Shown: positions 18,832-30,682, numbered from the stretch's first letter. The stretch is 64,000 nucleotides of DNA from Bosea sp. RAC05 (GCF_001713455.1 NZ_CP016464.1:309501-373500); one strand, 5' to 3'. Numbers and translations are program-made. The notes: generated from the letters alone by a model not told the origin.

Positions 18832-19454
18832 TAGCGGGTTCCCGCCTCCGGCTCTCGCCTCAACCGTTGGTGCTGGCCTCGGGCAGCATCACCCGGCGCG
18901 ACATGCTGATGGCGGCTGGTGTCCCCGTGGAAACCGTGAAGCCGGCGGTCGATGAGAGGGCGGTCGAAGCGCCCTTGCTGGCTGCCGGTGAACCCGCGGC
19001 GCGGATCGCTCTGGCCCTCGCTCAGGCCAAGGCCTCAGCCGTCTCGGCACAGCAGCCGGACAGGCTGGTCCTGGGAGCCGACCAGACGCTGGCCTGTGCA
19101 GGGGAAGCTTTTCACAAGCCGGCGGACCGTGCCGCGGCGGCGCGGCAGATCGCCGCTCTGGCCGGCCGCGACCATGAGCTGCACAGCGCCTTCGCGCTGG
19201 TGCGGGGTGGCAAGGTGCTGGCCGAAGGTCACCAGACCGCCCGGCTCACCATGCGCCCGCTGACGCCGGGCTTCATCGAATCCTATCTCGACACGGTCGG
19301 CGATGCGGCTTTCTCCAGCGTCGGCGGCTACCAGATCGAGGGCCTGGGCGTGCAGTTCTTCGAGCGCATCGAGGGCGACCATTTCACCATTCTCGGCCTG
19401 CCGCTGCTGCCTGTCCTGGCGGCACTGCGCGATCTCTCCGTCCTTGCCCGCTGA
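18828..19454 (+). CDS. maf: Maf-family nucleoside triphosphate pyrophosphatase
   Basis: A 208-residue Maf/HAM1-like protein. [11 protein letters not shown] (substrate loop), VDERAVE, and LGADQTL with the catalytic Asp at about residue 83 are present. Maf proteins hydrolyse dTTP/UTP or m7GTP and related modified nucleotides; the subfamily is not resolved here. ATGA overlap with ppsR indicates coupled translation, and aroE follows after 12 bp. Confidence 0.9.
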   Translation: MIAGSRLRLSPQPLVLASGSITRRDMLMAAGVPVETVKPAVDERAVEAPLLAAGEPAARIALALAQAKASAVSAQQPDRLVLGADQTLACAGEAFHKPADRAAAARQIAALAGRDHELHSAFALVRGGKVLAEGHQTARLTMRPLTPGFIESYLDTVGDAAFSSVGGYQIEGLGVQFFERIEGDHFTILGLPLLPVLAALRDLSVLAR

Positions 19455-19466
19455 GTCCGACGATCC

Positions 19467-20300
19467 ATGACACCACGCTGCTTTGTCCTCGGGCATCCTG
19501 TCGCCCATTCCCGCTCGCCGCTCATCCATGGCAGCTGGCTCGCCGAGTACGGCCTCGCCGGCAGCTACGAGCGCATCGATGTGGCCCCGGCCGATCTGCC
19601 GGCCTTCGTCGCAAGGTTGCGTGCGGGCGAGTTCACGGGCGGCAATATCACCGTCCCGCACAAGGAGGCGATGCTCGCGCTGGTGGATCATGCCACGGAT
19701 GCCGCGCGCGCCATCGGCGCGGTCAACACGCTCTGGCGCGAGGGCGAACGGATCTGCGGCGACAACAGCGACGTCTCGGGCTTCCTCGCCCATCTCGACG
19801 CCACGGCCCCGGGCTGGGACGGGCGCGTCGGGACGGCGCTGGTTCTGGGCGCGGGCGGCGCCGCCCGCGGCATCGCCTTCGGGCTCAAGGGTCGCGGCAT
19901 CGGCCGGATCATCCTCGTCAACCGCAGCCATGCGCGGGCCGAGGAACTGGCGGCCGCGCTCGGCGGGAGCGTCGAAGCGGCCGACTGGACACGGCGCGAC
20001 GCGCTCGTCGGCGACGCCGACCTCGTGATCAACACGACGGCGCTCGGCATGCACGGCCAACCGCCGCTGGAAATCGATCTCGCGCGCCTGCGCCCGGGAA
20101 CCCTCGTCGACGACATCGTCTATGTCCCGCTGCAAACGCCGCTGCTGATCGAGGCGACGCATCGCGGCGGCATCCCCGTCGATGGGCTCGGCATGCTCCT
20201 GCACCAGGCGGTTCCGGGTTTCGCGCGCTGGTTCGGGGTGACGCCGACCGTCACGCCGGCGCTGCGGGCGCGGCTCGAAGCCGATATCCTCGGCCACTGA
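19467..20300 (+). CDS. aroE: Shikimate dehydrogenase
   Basis: A 277-residue NADP-dependent enzyme of aromatic amino-acid synthesis (3-dehydroshikimate to shikimate). The shikimate-binding N-terminal domain has [14 protein letters not shown] and [11 protein letters not shown] with catalytic Lys66; the Rossmann domain has [10 protein letters not shown] and NTTALGM. Full length. It lies between maf and coaE, a common alphaproteobacterial order. Confidence 0.95.
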   Translation: MTPRCFVLGHPVAHSRSPLIHGSWLAEYGLAGSYERIDVAPADLPAFVARLRAGEFTGGNITVPHKEAMLALVDHATDAARAIGAVNTLWREGERICGDNSDVSGFLAHLDATAPGWDGRVGTALVLGAGGAARGIAFGLKGRGIGRIILVNRSHARAEELAAALGGSVEAADWTRRDALVGDADLVINTTALGMHGQPPLEIDLARLRPGTLVDDIVYVPLQTPLLIEATHRGGIPVDGLGMLLHQAVPGFARWFGVTPTVTPALRARLEADILGH

Positions 20301-20343
20301 TTCGCAGGGCGAGCCCGCCTCGGGCTCCGGGACGCGGCACGCC

Positions 20344-20970
20344 ATGACCTTCATCCTCGGCCTGACCGGCTCGATCGGCATGGGCAAGTCGACCACCGCC
20401 GCGCTGTTTCAGGCGCGCGGCATTCCGGTCCATGATGCCGATGCCACTGTCCATGCGCTCTATCGCGGCCGGGCCGTTCCCCTGATCGCGGCGGCTTTCC
20501 CCGACGCCGTCCGCGATGGCGCGGTCGACCGGGTCAGCCTCTCGGCTGCCGTGCTGGGCAAGCCGGAGGCGATGGCGCGGCTGGAGGCGATCATCCATCC
20601 GCTTGTCCGCGAGGAAGAGGCCAGCTTCCTGCACGGGTGCCAGCAAAGGGGGGTGGGCCTTGCCGTGCTCGACGTGCCGCTGCTGCTGGAGACGGGTGGC
20701 GAGTCGCGCTGCGACGCGGTCCTCGTCGTCAGCGCCCCGGAGGCTGTCCAGCGTGCCCGGGTGCTGGCCCGGCCAGGCATGACCCCCGAGCGGCTCGACG
20801 CGATCCTGGCCCGGCAGATGCCGGATGCGCAGAAGCGCGCGCGCGCCCATTTCATTGTGGACACGTCGCGCGGCGGTGTGGCGGCGGGCCGGCAGGTCGG
20901 GTCTATCCTGCTCGCGCTCGCCGGGCGTCCGGGCCGGGGCGGGCGAGGGTGGACCGACGACCATGCGTGA
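20344..20970 (+). CDS. coaE: Dephospho-CoA kinase
   Basis: A 208-residue P-loop kinase catalysing the last step of coenzyme A synthesis. The P-loop is [12 protein letters not shown] at about 6-17; [10 protein letters not shown] and the lid region with HPLVREEE and [10 protein letters not shown] match the family. Its last 8 bases overlap the dnaQ start. Confidence 0.94.
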   Translation: MTFILGLTGSIGMGKSTTAALFQARGIPVHDADATVHALYRGRAVPLIAAAFPDAVRDGAVDRVSLSAAVLGKPEAMARLEAIIHPLVREEEASFLHGCQQRGVGLAVLDVPLLLETGGESRCDAVLVVSAPEAVQRARVLARPGMTPERLDAILARQMPDAQKRARAHFIVDTSRGGVAAGRQVGSILLALAGRPGRGGRGWTDDHA

Positions 20971-21670
20971 GATCGTTCTCGATACCGAGACCACCGGCGT
21001 CGAGGCGCTGGGCGGCGACCGCGTCGTCGAGATCGGCTGCGTCGAGCTCGTCAACCACTGCCCGACGGGGCGCAGCTTCCACGCCTACATCAATCCCGAG
21101 CGGCCGATGTCGGAGGGGGCCTTCAAGGTCCATGGCCTGTCGGACGCCTTTCTGGCACCCCAGCCCATCTTCGCGGCGATCGCCGACGAGTTCGCCGGGT
21201 TCATCGACGGCGCGCGGCTGGTCATCCACAACGCCGCCTTCGACGTCGGCTTCCTGAACATGGAGTTCCAGCGCATCGGCCGGCCGCCGATCGAGTCCTC
21301 GCTGGTCGTCGACACGCTCTCCATGGCCCGCCGCAAGCATCCGGGCGCCTCCAACAGCCTCGATGCGCTGTGCACGCGCTACGGCATCGACAACAGCCGC
21401 CGCACCCGCCACGGCGCGCTGCTCGACGCCGAGATCCTGGCGGAGGTCTATATCGAGCTGATCGGCGGCAAGCAGGCGTCGCTGGGGCTGGGGGCCGGGG
21501 AGGCCGGAGGCAGCGGCCTGGCGCCGATCCGGATCGAGCGGCCGCAGCGCCAGCGCCCGCTGCAGCCGCGGCTGGACGAGGCCGCCATCGCCGCCCACGA
21601 GGCCTTCATCCGATCGCTCGGCAAGAACCAGCTCTGGCGCGGCTATCTCGGCATCGCCGAGGAGGGCTGA
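20963..21670 (+). CDS. dnaQ: DNA polymerase III epsilon subunit (3'-5' proofreading exonuclease)
   Basis: A 235-residue DEDDh exonuclease. Metal ligands Asp7 and Glu9 in LDTETTG, Asp94 in HNAAFDVGF, and His150/Asp155 in [10 protein letters not shown] are all visible. A C-terminal tail of about 60 residues contains an arginine/glutamine-rich stretch and probably contacts the alpha polymerase subunit. The ATG at 20963 is the family start; the open frame upstream lies inside coaE. It converges with terC 8 bp away. Near-origin placement beside replication genes is notable but common in this order. Confidence 0.94.
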   Translation: MREIVLDTETTGVEALGGDRVVEIGCVELVNHCPTGRSFHAYINPERPMSEGAFKVHGLSDAFLAPQPIFAAIADEFAGFIDGARLVIHNAAFDVGFLNMEFQRIGRPPIESSLVVDTLSMARRKHPGASNSLDALCTRYGIDNSRRTRHGALLDAEILAEVYIELIGGKQASLGLGAGEAGGSGLAPIRIERPQRQRPLQPRLDEAAIAAHEAFIRSLGKNQLWRGYLGIAEEG

Positions 21671-21678
21671 CGCCCTCC

Positions 21679-22422
21679 TCAGTCGCCCTTGCGGCGCATC
21701 GCTCGGCGCGACAGCATGTTGAGCGCCTCGACCATCGCCGAGAACGCCATCGCCGCATAGATATAGCCCTTGGGCACATGGGCGCCGAAGCCCTCAGCGA
21801 TCAGCATGCCGCCGATCATCAGCAGGAATCCCAGCGCCAACATCACGATGGTCGGGTTCCGCTCGATGAACAGCGCCAGCGGGTCGGCCGCCAGCAGCAT
21901 GACCAGCACGGAGACGAGGACCGCGATGACCATGACCGGGATGTGGTCGGTCATGCCCACCGCGGTGATGATCGAATCGATCGAGAAGACCAGGTCGAGC
22001 AGCAGGATCTGGAAGATCACGCCGCCGAAGGTGACGGTCGCGGCACGGCCGCCGTCGAACACGTCCGGTCCGTGATCGGGATCGACCTTGTGGTGGATCT
22101 CGACGGTCGCCTTCCAGACCAGGAAGAGCCCGCCGACGATCAGGATGAGGTCGCGCCAGGAAAAGGCCTTGCCGAAGACCGAGAAGATCGGCGCCGTCAG
22201 CTGCACGATGATCGCGACCGTGCCGAGCAGGGCCAGCCGCAGGAACAGGGCGAGCCCGATGCCGATCTTGCGCCCGCGCGAGCGCTGCTCCTCCGGCAGC
22301 TTGTTGGTGAGGATCGAGATGAAGATCAGGTTGTCGATGCCGAGGACGACCTCCATGGCGATCAGGGCGCCGAGCGCAGCCCAGACCGTGGGATCGGCGG
22401 CGAGCGTCATGAGATAGTCCAT
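21679..22422 (-). CDS. TerC-family integral membrane protein
   Basis: A 247-residue polytopic protein with about seven hydrophobic segments. The TerC signatures [15 protein letters not shown] and [14 protein letters not shown] carry the intramembrane acidic residues (Asp with Asn/Ser) proposed to bind metal ions. Members include tellurite-resistance TerC and manganese exporters such as MeeF/Alx. The ion is not known here, and no yybP-ykoY manganese riboswitch was recognised upstream. It converges with dnaQ. Confidence 0.9.
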   Translation of the reverse strand: MDYLMTLAADPTVWAALGALIAMEVVLGIDNLIFISILTNKLPEEQRSRGRKIGIGLALFLRLALLGTVAIIVQLTAPIFSVFGKAFSWRDLILIVGGLFLVWKATVEIHHKVDPDHGPDVFDGGRAATVTFGGVIFQILLLDLVFSIDSIITAVGMTDHIPVMVIAVLVSVLVMLLAADPLALFIERNPTIVMLALGFLLMIGGMLIAEGFGAHVPKGYIYAAMAFSAMVEALNMLSRRAMRRKGD

Positions 22423-22543
22423 CTGTCCTCCGGCAACGGCACGATCGACGGGCAGCGTTCAGCCGTCCGCCGGGACTCAAGAGGAGGTGGCGAGCGGTGG
22501 GCACCCCGGTCAGGCAAACCTGTCGGGAATGCCAGGACGGCGC

Positions 22544-22571
22544 AAACGAAAAAGGGCCCCGCGGGGCCCTT
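22544..22571 (-). terminator. Intrinsic terminator of secB
   Basis: A perfect 20-bp palindrome, AAGGGCCCCGCGGGGCCCTT (22552-22571), followed on the minus strand by TTTTT then CGTTTG. It lies 24 bp after the secB stop. Confidence 0.88.
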
Positions 22572-22595
22572 GGTCGTCATGGCGTCGGTCGCGCT

Positions 22596-23087
22596 TCAGG
22601 CGAGCGGGGCGCCCTGCTGCGCCTGGAACTCCTGCATGCGCTGCTGATACAGCGCCGCGAAGTCGATCGACGGCACATAGAAGGGCGGGAAACCGCCGCC
22701 CTGCACCGCTTCCGCGATGATCTGGCGGGCGAACGGGAAGAGCAGGCGGGCGCAGTCGATCACGAGCACGGGATGGATATGCTCCTGCGGAATGTTCAGG
22801 AGCCGGAACACGCCGCCATAGCTGAGATCGAAGGCGAACAGCATCTCGCCGTTGAGCTCGGCCTTGCCCTCGAGCTGAAGCACGGTCTCATAGTCGTTCT
22901 CGCCCAGCGCGCTGCTGGAGACGTTGACCTGCAGCGACATCTGCGGGCCTTCCTGGGCCTGCTGCTGGCCGAGTGCGCGTGGCGCCTTGGGATTCTCGAA
23001 GGAGAAATCCTTGGTGTACTGGATCAGGGCGCTCATGCTCGGCGCTGCGTCTGCGGCACCGTTGCCGTTGGGAAATTCGTTGGCCAT
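22596..23087 (-). CDS. secB: Protein-export chaperone SecB
   Basis: A 163-residue SecB. IQYTKDFSFENPKAP, the substrate/SecA contact region, and the C-terminal GGFPPFYVPSIDFAALY are diagnostic. The tetramer keeps precursors unfolded and hands them to SecA. The ATG at 23087 is used since homology starts just after MANEFPNGNG; the frame is open upstream without support. It is divergent from tim44 and has its own terminator. Confidence 0.95.
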   Translation of the reverse strand: MANEFPNGNGAADAAPSMSALIQYTKDFSFENPKAPRALGQQQAQEGPQMSLQVNVSSSALGENDYETVLQLEGKAELNGEMLFAFDLSYGGVFRLLNIPQEHIHPVLVIDCARLLFPFARQIIAEAVQGGGFPPFYVPSIDFAALYQQRMQEFQAQQGAPLA

Positions 23088-23331
23088 CGGTCCCATCGCT
23101 TTTGGCTGGCTGTCTCGGGAAGTCCGCACCCGTCCGAGGCCTTGGACTGCGCTCTGCACTCACGCAACGGCGCGGGCGTCGGCTATCATGGTCCAAAGCG
23201 CCGCACAAGAACTCGCCTTCACAAGCAGGGGGGTGGATGTTACGAGCCTAGGTCACCATATGACGCGTGACGGCGCTCCCACGAGGAGATGCTGGTCCTG
23301 CAATACGACTGGAGCCTCGGGTCAGCTTTCG

Positions 23332-24060
23332 ATGCAAAATTCCTTCGACATGACGACTCTGGTCTTCCTGGCTCTGGCCGTTTTCGTCGCCTGGAAGCTG
23401 CGTTCCGTACTCGGCCAGAAGACCGGCAGCGAGCAGCCCCCGGCCGACCCGTTTTCCCGCCGCGAGACGCCGCCGGTGCGGCCCGATCAGGCTGCGCCTG
23501 CCGATGCGCGCCGTGACAATGTCATCCGTCTGCCCGGCGCCGCCAATGATCCGGCCGCGGCCGCACCCGTGGCCGACCGCTTCAAGGACATCGCGCCGGA
23601 AGGCTCGCCGATCCTCGCCGGCATCGAGGGCATCATCAAGCAGGAGCCGGGCTTCGATCCGCGTGAGTTCCTCGGCGGCGCCAAGGCCGCCTATGAGACG
23701 ATCGTCACCGCCTTCGCCCGCGGCGACCGCAAGATGCTGAAGGGCCTGCTCGCCAAGGAGGTCTATGAAGGCTTCGAGCAGGCCATCACCGATCGCGAGA
23801 AGCGCGGCGAGAAGGCCGAGTCCAGCTTCGTCTCGATCGACAAGGCCGACATCACCGCGGTCGACGTCAAGGGCAAGACCGCCCAGGTCACCATCGCCTT
23901 CGTCTCGCAGCTGATCAGCGTGACGCGCGATGCCCAGGGCACGGTCGTCGACGGCAGCGCCGAGGCGGTGTCCGAGGTCAACGACATCTGGACCTTCTCG
24001 CGCCAGCTCGGCAGCCGCGATCCCAACTGGCTCCTGGTCGCGACCGAATCCGCGGCGTGA
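23332..24060 (+). CDS. Tim44/TimA-family membrane-anchored adaptor
   Basis: A 242-residue protein: one N-terminal membrane segment (TTLVFLALAVFVAWKLR), a proline-rich low-complexity linker (about 30-80), and a Tim44-like NTF2-fold domain (about 100-240) starting DPREFLGGAKAAYETIV. Bacterial TimA/Tim44 homologues are related to the mitochondrial import motor subunit; their bacterial role is not settled. The start MQNSFDMTT at 23332 matches relatives. It overlaps mltA by GTGA, forming a tim44-mltA-smr-HTH operon. The SecB-Tim44 divergence pairs two protein-transport genes. Confidence 0.87.
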   Translation: MQNSFDMTTLVFLALAVFVAWKLRSVLGQKTGSEQPPADPFSRRETPPVRPDQAAPADARRDNVIRLPGAANDPAAAAPVADRFKDIAPEGSPILAGIEGIIKQEPGFDPREFLGGAKAAYETIVTAFARGDRKMLKGLLAKEVYEGFEQAITDREKRGEKAESSFVSIDKADITAVDVKGKTAQVTIAFVSQLISVTRDAQGTVVDGSAEAVSEVNDIWTFSRQLGSRDPNWLLVATESAA

Positions 24061-25235
24061 TCCGTGGCGCCGGTCTCGCACTGGCGCTGCTCGTCGCCTG
24101 TGTGGCTCCCGTGACCGCGATGGCCACAACGCCTCCCCCCCTCCCGCTGGGCGCCTTGGCCGAGCCGCTGAGCCCTGCCCAGGTACCGGGCTGGGCTGGA
24201 GACGATCATCGCATCGTCCTCTCGCTCTTCGCCGCAGGCTGCCAGGCCGAGCCGCCTCTGCGCGCCGCCGTTCCCGTTCCTGCTGCCCTCCTTTCCGCTT
24301 GCGCCCAGGCCGGGCGTCTCCAGGCCGCCGGCCCGGTCAGTGCCGAGGCGGCCAGGCAGTTCTTTGAGACGCAGTTCGGCTTCTGGCGGATCCGCTCCGC
24401 ACCGGGAGCGACCGGCTTCATGACTGGCTATTTCGAGCCGGAATTCGAGGGCTCGCTGACCCGCTCGGCGGCGTTCCCGACTCCGCTCTACGGTCGCCCG
24501 CCGGAGCTGGTCACCCGCATGCCCGGAGACGAATGGCCCGGCCTCGATGCCGGATTGTCGGCTGCCCGCCGAACGGACAAAGGGCTCGAGCCCTTTCCGG
24601 ATCGCACGGCGATCGAGACAGGCGCGCTGGACGGGCGTGGCCTCGAAATCCTCTGGATGCGCGATCCCGTCGATCGCTTCGTGCTGCAGGTCCAGGGCTC
24701 GGGCCGCATCCGTCTGCCGGACGGCCGTGTGACGCGGCTGGTCTATTCCGGCCGCAACGGCCACGCCTACACCTCGCTCGGCCGCGTGCTGAGCGAGCGC
24801 GAGGCCATCCCCCCGGCGCAGATGACGATGGACCGGCTGATCGCGCGGCTGAAGGCCGATGCCGATTTCGCCCGCGACCTGATCCGGCTCAACCGCTCCT
24901 TCGTCTTCTTCGCCCGCCGCGACGACCTTCCGCCCGAAAGCGGGCCGATCGGCGGCGCGGGCCTGCCGCTGACGCCGCTGCGCAGCATCGCGATCGACCG
25001 TGGCATCTGGCCCTATGGCCTGCCGGTCTGGATCGACGCGACCGTGCCGGGCGAGGCGGGTGGCGAGGAGCGGCTGTCCCGGCTGATGCTGGCGCAGGAT
25101 ACGGGATCGGCCATTCTGGGCCCGGCCCGGCTCGATCTCTTCGTCGGCTCCGGCGCTGCGGCCGGCCACCGCGCCGGGCTGATCCGCCACCCGGTCGACT
25201 TCATCGTCCTGTGGCCGCGCGACCTCCGGCCTTAA
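24057..25235 (+). CDS. mltA: Membrane-bound lytic murein transglycosylase A
   Basis: A 392-residue MltA. An N-terminal hydrophobic segment (GLALALLVACVAPVTAMA) looks like a signal peptide; no clear lipobox Cys follows the cleavage region. The MltA domain has TGYFEPEFEGS and the 3D domain has MLAQDTGSAILGPARLDLFVG with the catalytic Asp. It cleaves peptidoglycan leaving 1,6-anhydro ends. The GTG start overlaps the tim44 stop. Confidence 0.93.
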   Translation: MIRGAGLALALLVACVAPVTAMATTPPPLPLGALAEPLSPAQVPGWAGDDHRIVLSLFAAGCQAEPPLRAAVPVPAALLSACAQAGRLQAAGPVSAEAARQFFETQFGFWRIRSAPGATGFMTGYFEPEFEGSLTRSAAFPTPLYGRPPELVTRMPGDEWPGLDAGLSAARRTDKGLEPFPDRTAIETGALDGRGLEILWMRDPVDRFVLQVQGSGRIRLPDGRVTRLVYSGRNGHAYTSLGRVLSEREAIPPAQMTMDRLIARLKADADFARDLIRLNRSFVFFARRDDLPPESGPIGGAGLPLTPLRSIAIDRGIWPYGLPVWIDATVPGEAGGEERLSRLMLAQDTGSAILGPARLDLFVGSGAAAGHRAGLIRHPVDFIVLWPRDLRP

Positions 25236-25238
25236 GCG

Positions 25239-25802
25239 ATGCGGTCGCGGCGCGGGCGGACATTGTCGGAGGCCGATCTCGCGCTCTGGCGCCAGGTGGC
25301 GCGCTCCGTGAAGCCGCTGCCGGGCCGTGCCCCGGTCGAGCCGGAACCCCTGCCTGTCACGCCGCCGTCCCTCCCGGAGGAGCCGCAGCCTGTGGCGGGC
25401 GTCGCCCTGGGCCGTCCATCCCCCGCCAAGCCTGCCCCGCCGCCGCTGGCGCCGCTCGAGAACCGGCTGCGGACACAGCTCCGGCGCGGCCAGCAGGGCG
25501 TCGAGGCGGTCATCGATCTTCATGGCATGCGGCAGGACGAGGCTCATCTGGCGCTGCGCGCCTTCCTGCGCCGCGAGCAGGGCCGCGGCACCCGCCTGGC
25601 GCTGGTCGTCACGGGCAAGGGCGCGGCCGGCACGACGCTCTTCGGCGAGGAGCGCGGCGTGCTGCGCCGGGTCGTGCCGCACTGGCTGCGGCTGCCCGAC
25701 CTGCGCCCGCTCGTGGTCGGATTCGAGGAGGCGCAGGCCCGCCATGGCGGCTCGGGCGCGCTCTATGTCCGGCTCCGCCGCGCCCGCGAGGCCGGGCCGT
25801 GA
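25239..25802 (+). CDS. Smr-domain protein
   Basis: A 187-residue protein with a proline-rich N-terminal half (about 1-75) and a C-terminal Smr domain (about 85-185). VIDLHGMRQDEA carries the LDLHG-type motif, ALVVTGKG the TGxG motif, and ALYVRLRR ends the fold. Stand-alone Smr proteins are DNA or RNA nucleases in studied cases; the substrate here is unknown. It starts 3 bp after mltA and overlaps the HTH gene by GTGA. Confidence 0.88.
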   Translation: MRSRRGRTLSEADLALWRQVARSVKPLPGRAPVEPEPLPVTPPSLPEEPQPVAGVALGRPSPAKPAPPPLAPLENRLRTQLRRGQQGVEAVIDLHGMRQDEAHLALRAFLRREQGRGTRLALVVTGKGAAGTTLFGEERGVLRRVVPHWLRLPDLRPLVVGFEEAQARHGGSGALYVRLRRAREAGP

Positions 25803-26185
25803 CGCCGTTCGGACAGCGCGTGCGCGCGCTGCGGGCGCAGCGCGGCATCACGCTCGCCGAGATGGCCGGCGTGCTCGGCGTCACGCCGGCCTATCTCTCG
25901 GCCCTCGAGCACGGCAAGCGCGGCCGCCCGACCTTCACCCTGATCCAGGGCGTCATCCATGTGCTCGGCGTGATCTGGGACGAGGCGGACGAGCTCGTGC
26001 GCCTCGCCGATCTGTCGCATCCCCGCATCGTCATCGATACCGCCGGCCTCGAGCCCGAGGCGACCCTCGTGGCGAACCGGCTCGCCCGCGACATCGGCGA
26101 TCTCGACGGCGACGACCTCGCGCGCCTCTCGGCGGTGCTCGACGAAGCCTTGGCACGGCGCAGCCGCCCCCGCGGCGCGGCTTGA
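25799..26185 (+). CDS. XRE-family helix-turn-helix regulator
   Basis: A 128-residue protein with an N-terminal Cro/C1-type helix-turn-helix: VRALRAQRGITLAEMAGVLGVTPAYLSALEHGKRGRP (about 7-45). The C-terminal 70 residues are helical and acidic, without a known domain. The GTG at 25799 overlaps the Smr stop (GTGA); the same frame is open for over a kilobase upstream but only as the shadow of mltA and smr. Last gene of the tim44-mltA-smr-HTH operon, so it may report on or tune cell-wall genes; this is inference. Confidence 0.87.
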   Translation: MTPFGQRVRALRAQRGITLAEMAGVLGVTPAYLSALEHGKRGRPTFTLIQGVIHVLGVIWDEADELVRLADLSHPRIVIDTAGLEPEATLVANRLARDIGDLDGDDLARLSAVLDEALARRSRPRGAA

Positions 26186-26273
26186 CCCGCGCCGCCATGG
26201 ATGCGACAGGCCGCGCCACGCCACCGCTTTCCCTTCCGACATCCCCTTTTTGACGAACAGCAACGGGCTTCTC

Positions 26274-27272
26274 ATGACCAGCACGCGCACCGACGTTCTC
26301 GCCCTCGGCAACGCCATCGTCGACGTCATCGCGGCGGCGGAAGAGGATTTCCTCGCCAGGCACGGCCTGACCAAGGGCGCGATGGCGCTGATCGACGAGG
26401 CCCGCGCCGAATCGCTCTATGCGGCCATGGGGCCCGGCAAGGTCATCTCGGGTGGCTCGGCTGCCAACACCATCGCCGGCCTCGCATCCTTCGGCGGCAA
26501 GGGCGCCTTCATCGGCAAGGTCAAGGCCGACGAGCTCGGCAAGCTCTATCGCCATGACCTGACCTCGCTCGGCGTTGCCTTCGACACGCCCGCCGCGACC
26601 GAAGGTCCCGCCACCGCCCGCTCCTTCATCATCGTCACGCCGGATGGCGAGCGCACGATGAACACCTATCTCGGCGCCTGCCAGGGCCTCGGCGTCGCCG
26701 ATGTCGATGCGAAGGCGATCGAGAACGCCGACATCATCTATCTCGAGGGCTATCTCTGGGATCCGCCGGCGGCCAAGGACGCCTTCCGCAAGGCCTCCGA
26801 GATCGCCCACAAGGCCGGCGGCAAGGTCGCGATCACCCTGTCGGACTCCTTCTGCGTCGACCGCTACCGCGATGAGTTCGTCGGGCTGATCCGCAACCGC
26901 ATGGTCGACATCGTTTTCGCCAACGAGCACGAGCTGAAGAGCCTCTACCAGGCGTCGGCCTTCGAGGATGCGCTGGCGGCGCTGCGGCAGGAGAACATCC
27001 TCGCGGTCGTCACCCGCTCGGAGAAGGGCGCGCTGGCGGTCACCCCCGACGGCGTGATCGAGGAGCCCGTCTTCCCGATCGAGCGCCTGGTCGATGCCAC
27101 CGGCGCGGGCGATCTCTTCGCCGCCGGCTTCCTCTTCGGCCTGACCTCGGGCCGCGAGGTGCGTGATTCGCTGCGCCTGGGCGCACTCGCCGCGGCCGAG
27201 ATCATCAGCCATGTCGGCGCAAGGCCGGATGTGAACCTCAAGGTGCTCGCTGGGAACGAAGGGCTGCTCTGA
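26274..27272 (+). CDS. PfkB-family sugar/nucleoside kinase, probably adenosine kinase
   Basis: A 332-residue ribokinase-fold enzyme. GNAIVDVIA starts the fold, GGSAANTIAGLASFGG is the substrate-binding block, and DATGAGDLFAAGFLFG holds the catalytic Asp and anion hole. Rhizobial homologues with this pattern are annotated adenosine kinases; ribokinase-like specificity cannot be excluded. The ATG at 26274 is used. It ends before a complex inverted repeat that separates it from the convergent PPOX gene. Confidence 0.86.
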   Translation: MTSTRTDVLALGNAIVDVIAAAEEDFLARHGLTKGAMALIDEARAESLYAAMGPGKVISGGSAANTIAGLASFGGKGAFIGKVKADELGKLYRHDLTSLGVAFDTPAATEGPATARSFIIVTPDGERTMNTYLGACQGLGVADVDAKAIENADIIYLEGYLWDPPAAKDAFRKASEIAHKAGGKVAITLSDSFCVDRYRDEFVGLIRNRMVDIVFANEHELKSLYQASAFEDALAALRQENILAVVTRSEKGALAVTPDGVIEEPVFPIERLVDATGAGDLFAAGFLFGLTSGREVRDSLRLGALAAAEIISHVGARPDVNLKVLAGNEGLL

Positions 27273-27300
27273 AAGCTCGGCCGCGCTGCGGGTCCGGCGC

Positions 27301-27456
27301 GGGGAACCCTCTCCCGTAGGGAGAGGGCAGGGTGAGGGGTCGGCCGTTTGACGCCTTGGCCGTAACCTCACAGCCGCTTCTCTGACGCATGCCGCGCAAA
27401 CGGGTCCAAGGGTCGACACCTCACCCCTACCCCTCTCCTTACAGGAGAGGGGATCC
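27301..27456. repeat. Intergenic inverted repeat with nested hairpins (family 2)
   Basis: A left arm of about 45 bp (27301-27345), containing the hairpin CCCTCTCCC-gta-GGGAGAGGG and then AGGGTGAGGGG, is matched imperfectly by the reverse complement of 27412-27456 (CCTCACCCC, CCCTCTCC, GGAGAGGGG). It lies between convergent genes and may work as a bidirectional terminator. CCCTCTCC/GGGTGAGGGG repeats are common in this order (from memory). Confidence 0.78.
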
Positions 27457-27464
27457 CGCGCTCT

Positions 27465-28100
27465 TCAATACAACGTTGCCTTCACCCGCTCCGGCAGCAC
27501 CCTGTCGTAAGCCTCGCCGTCGAACGTCTCGACCGCGGCATCGCGTGCCGTGATGTCGCGCAGGATCGTGCCGGCGCTCGGCACGCTGCTGCGGTCGACA
27601 TGCCGCTCGGCGTTCCACAGCTCCGCCCGGACGACCGCGCGCGAGCACTGGAAGTAGACGCTCTCCACATTGACCACGATGACGCAGGCCGGGAGCTTTC
27701 CGGCCATCGCGAAGCGCCTGCACAACTCAGGGTCGCTGGAAAGCGACGCGACTCCGTTGACGCGCAAGGTCTCCCCGTAACCGGGGATCAGGAAGAGCAT
27801 TCCGATTCGTGGATCGAACAGGATATTCTTCAACGAATCCAGTCGGTTATTGCCTCTTCGGTCGGGAATCAGCAGCGTTTTCGCGTCCCGGACCGTGACA
27901 AAGCCCGGCTGATCCCCGCGCGGTGAACAATCCAGCCCGTCGGGACCATTGGTCGCCAGCACGAAAAACGGCGAGGCGGCGATCAGCGCGGCATAGTTCG
28001 CATCGACATGGTCGATCTCCTTGTGGATCGACGCCGGCACCACCGGGTTGGGGTAGAGCGCCGCGAGCTGGTCGAGGGAGGTGATGGCGTGAGCGGTCAT
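27465..28100 (-). CDS. FMN-dependent pyridoxamine 5'-phosphate oxidase-like protein
   Basis: A 211-residue split-barrel flavin protein. FVLATNGPDGLDCSPRGDQPGFV and LLIPDRRGNNRLDSLKNILFDPRIGMLFLIPG match the MSMEG_1061-type PPOX subfamily rather than true PdxH; the PdxH substrate residues are not evident. Function is likely a flavin-dependent oxidoreductase of unknown substrate. It is monocistronic, converging with the PfkB kinase gene across a repeat. Confidence 0.85.
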   Translation of the reverse strand: MTAHAITSLDQLAALYPNPVVPASIHKEIDHVDANYAALIAASPFFVLATNGPDGLDCSPRGDQPGFVTVRDAKTLLIPDRRGNNRLDSLKNILFDPRIGMLFLIPGYGETLRVNGVASLSSDPELCRRFAMAGKLPACVIVVNVESVYFQCSRAVVRAELWNAERHVDRSSVPSAGTILRDITARDAAVETFDGEAYDRVLPERVKATLY

Positions 28101-28229
28101 GTCCGGTTCCGGGAGCAGCGTCCGATAAGTCTAGACTATGATGATCGTGCCGCGGCGGCCAGCGCTACGCTGACAATCAGCTCGATCTGTCAGCCGAGGC
28201 GAGCGCGTTCGGCCGTTCCGTCATCCGCA

Positions 28230-28263
28230 ACGAAAAAGCCCCGCATCTGTTGATGCGGGGCTT
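28230..28263 (-). terminator. Intrinsic terminator of pnp
   Basis: The stem GCCCCGCATC / GATGCGGGGC (28238-28247 and 28252-28261, loop TGTT) is followed on the minus strand by TTTTTCGTT. It lies 37 bp after the pnp stop. Confidence 0.9.
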
Positions 28264-28265
28264 CT

Positions 28266-28281
28266 CGTTTCACGTGAATCG
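28266..28281. promoter_or_regulatory. Degenerate parS-like site (13/16)
   Basis: CGTTTCACGTGAATCG keeps the TTTCACGTGAA core but differs from parS at three outer positions. It is right beside the pnp terminator, 10.5 kb from the oriC copy. ParB binding, if any, would be weak. Confidence 0.4.
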
Positions 28282-28297
28282 CGTGAGAGGCGACGGC

Positions 28298-30466
<2,169 letters not shown>

Positions 30467-30682
30467 GGATTTTCTTTCGGATCGGATGCGACCCGCCTTC
30501 GCGTCTCAAGCCCATGGGCAAGACGGCGAAGCGCTCGGTTCCGGACGGTCACGATCCGCGCCCGAGCGCTCGGCGATCCTGCCATGGGCGAGAGGCGCCC
30601 GGCGGGTCATGCGGCAGGCCGCCCCATGCGGCTGCTGCGTTGGAGAGGGGCTTGTGCCGCACCATTGCGGCGAACCCCTTTA

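Noticed and set aside
22423..22543. Manganese (yybP-ykoY) riboswitch upstream of terC
   Set aside because: The conserved loops are not visible on the minus strand; nothing beyond a short leader.
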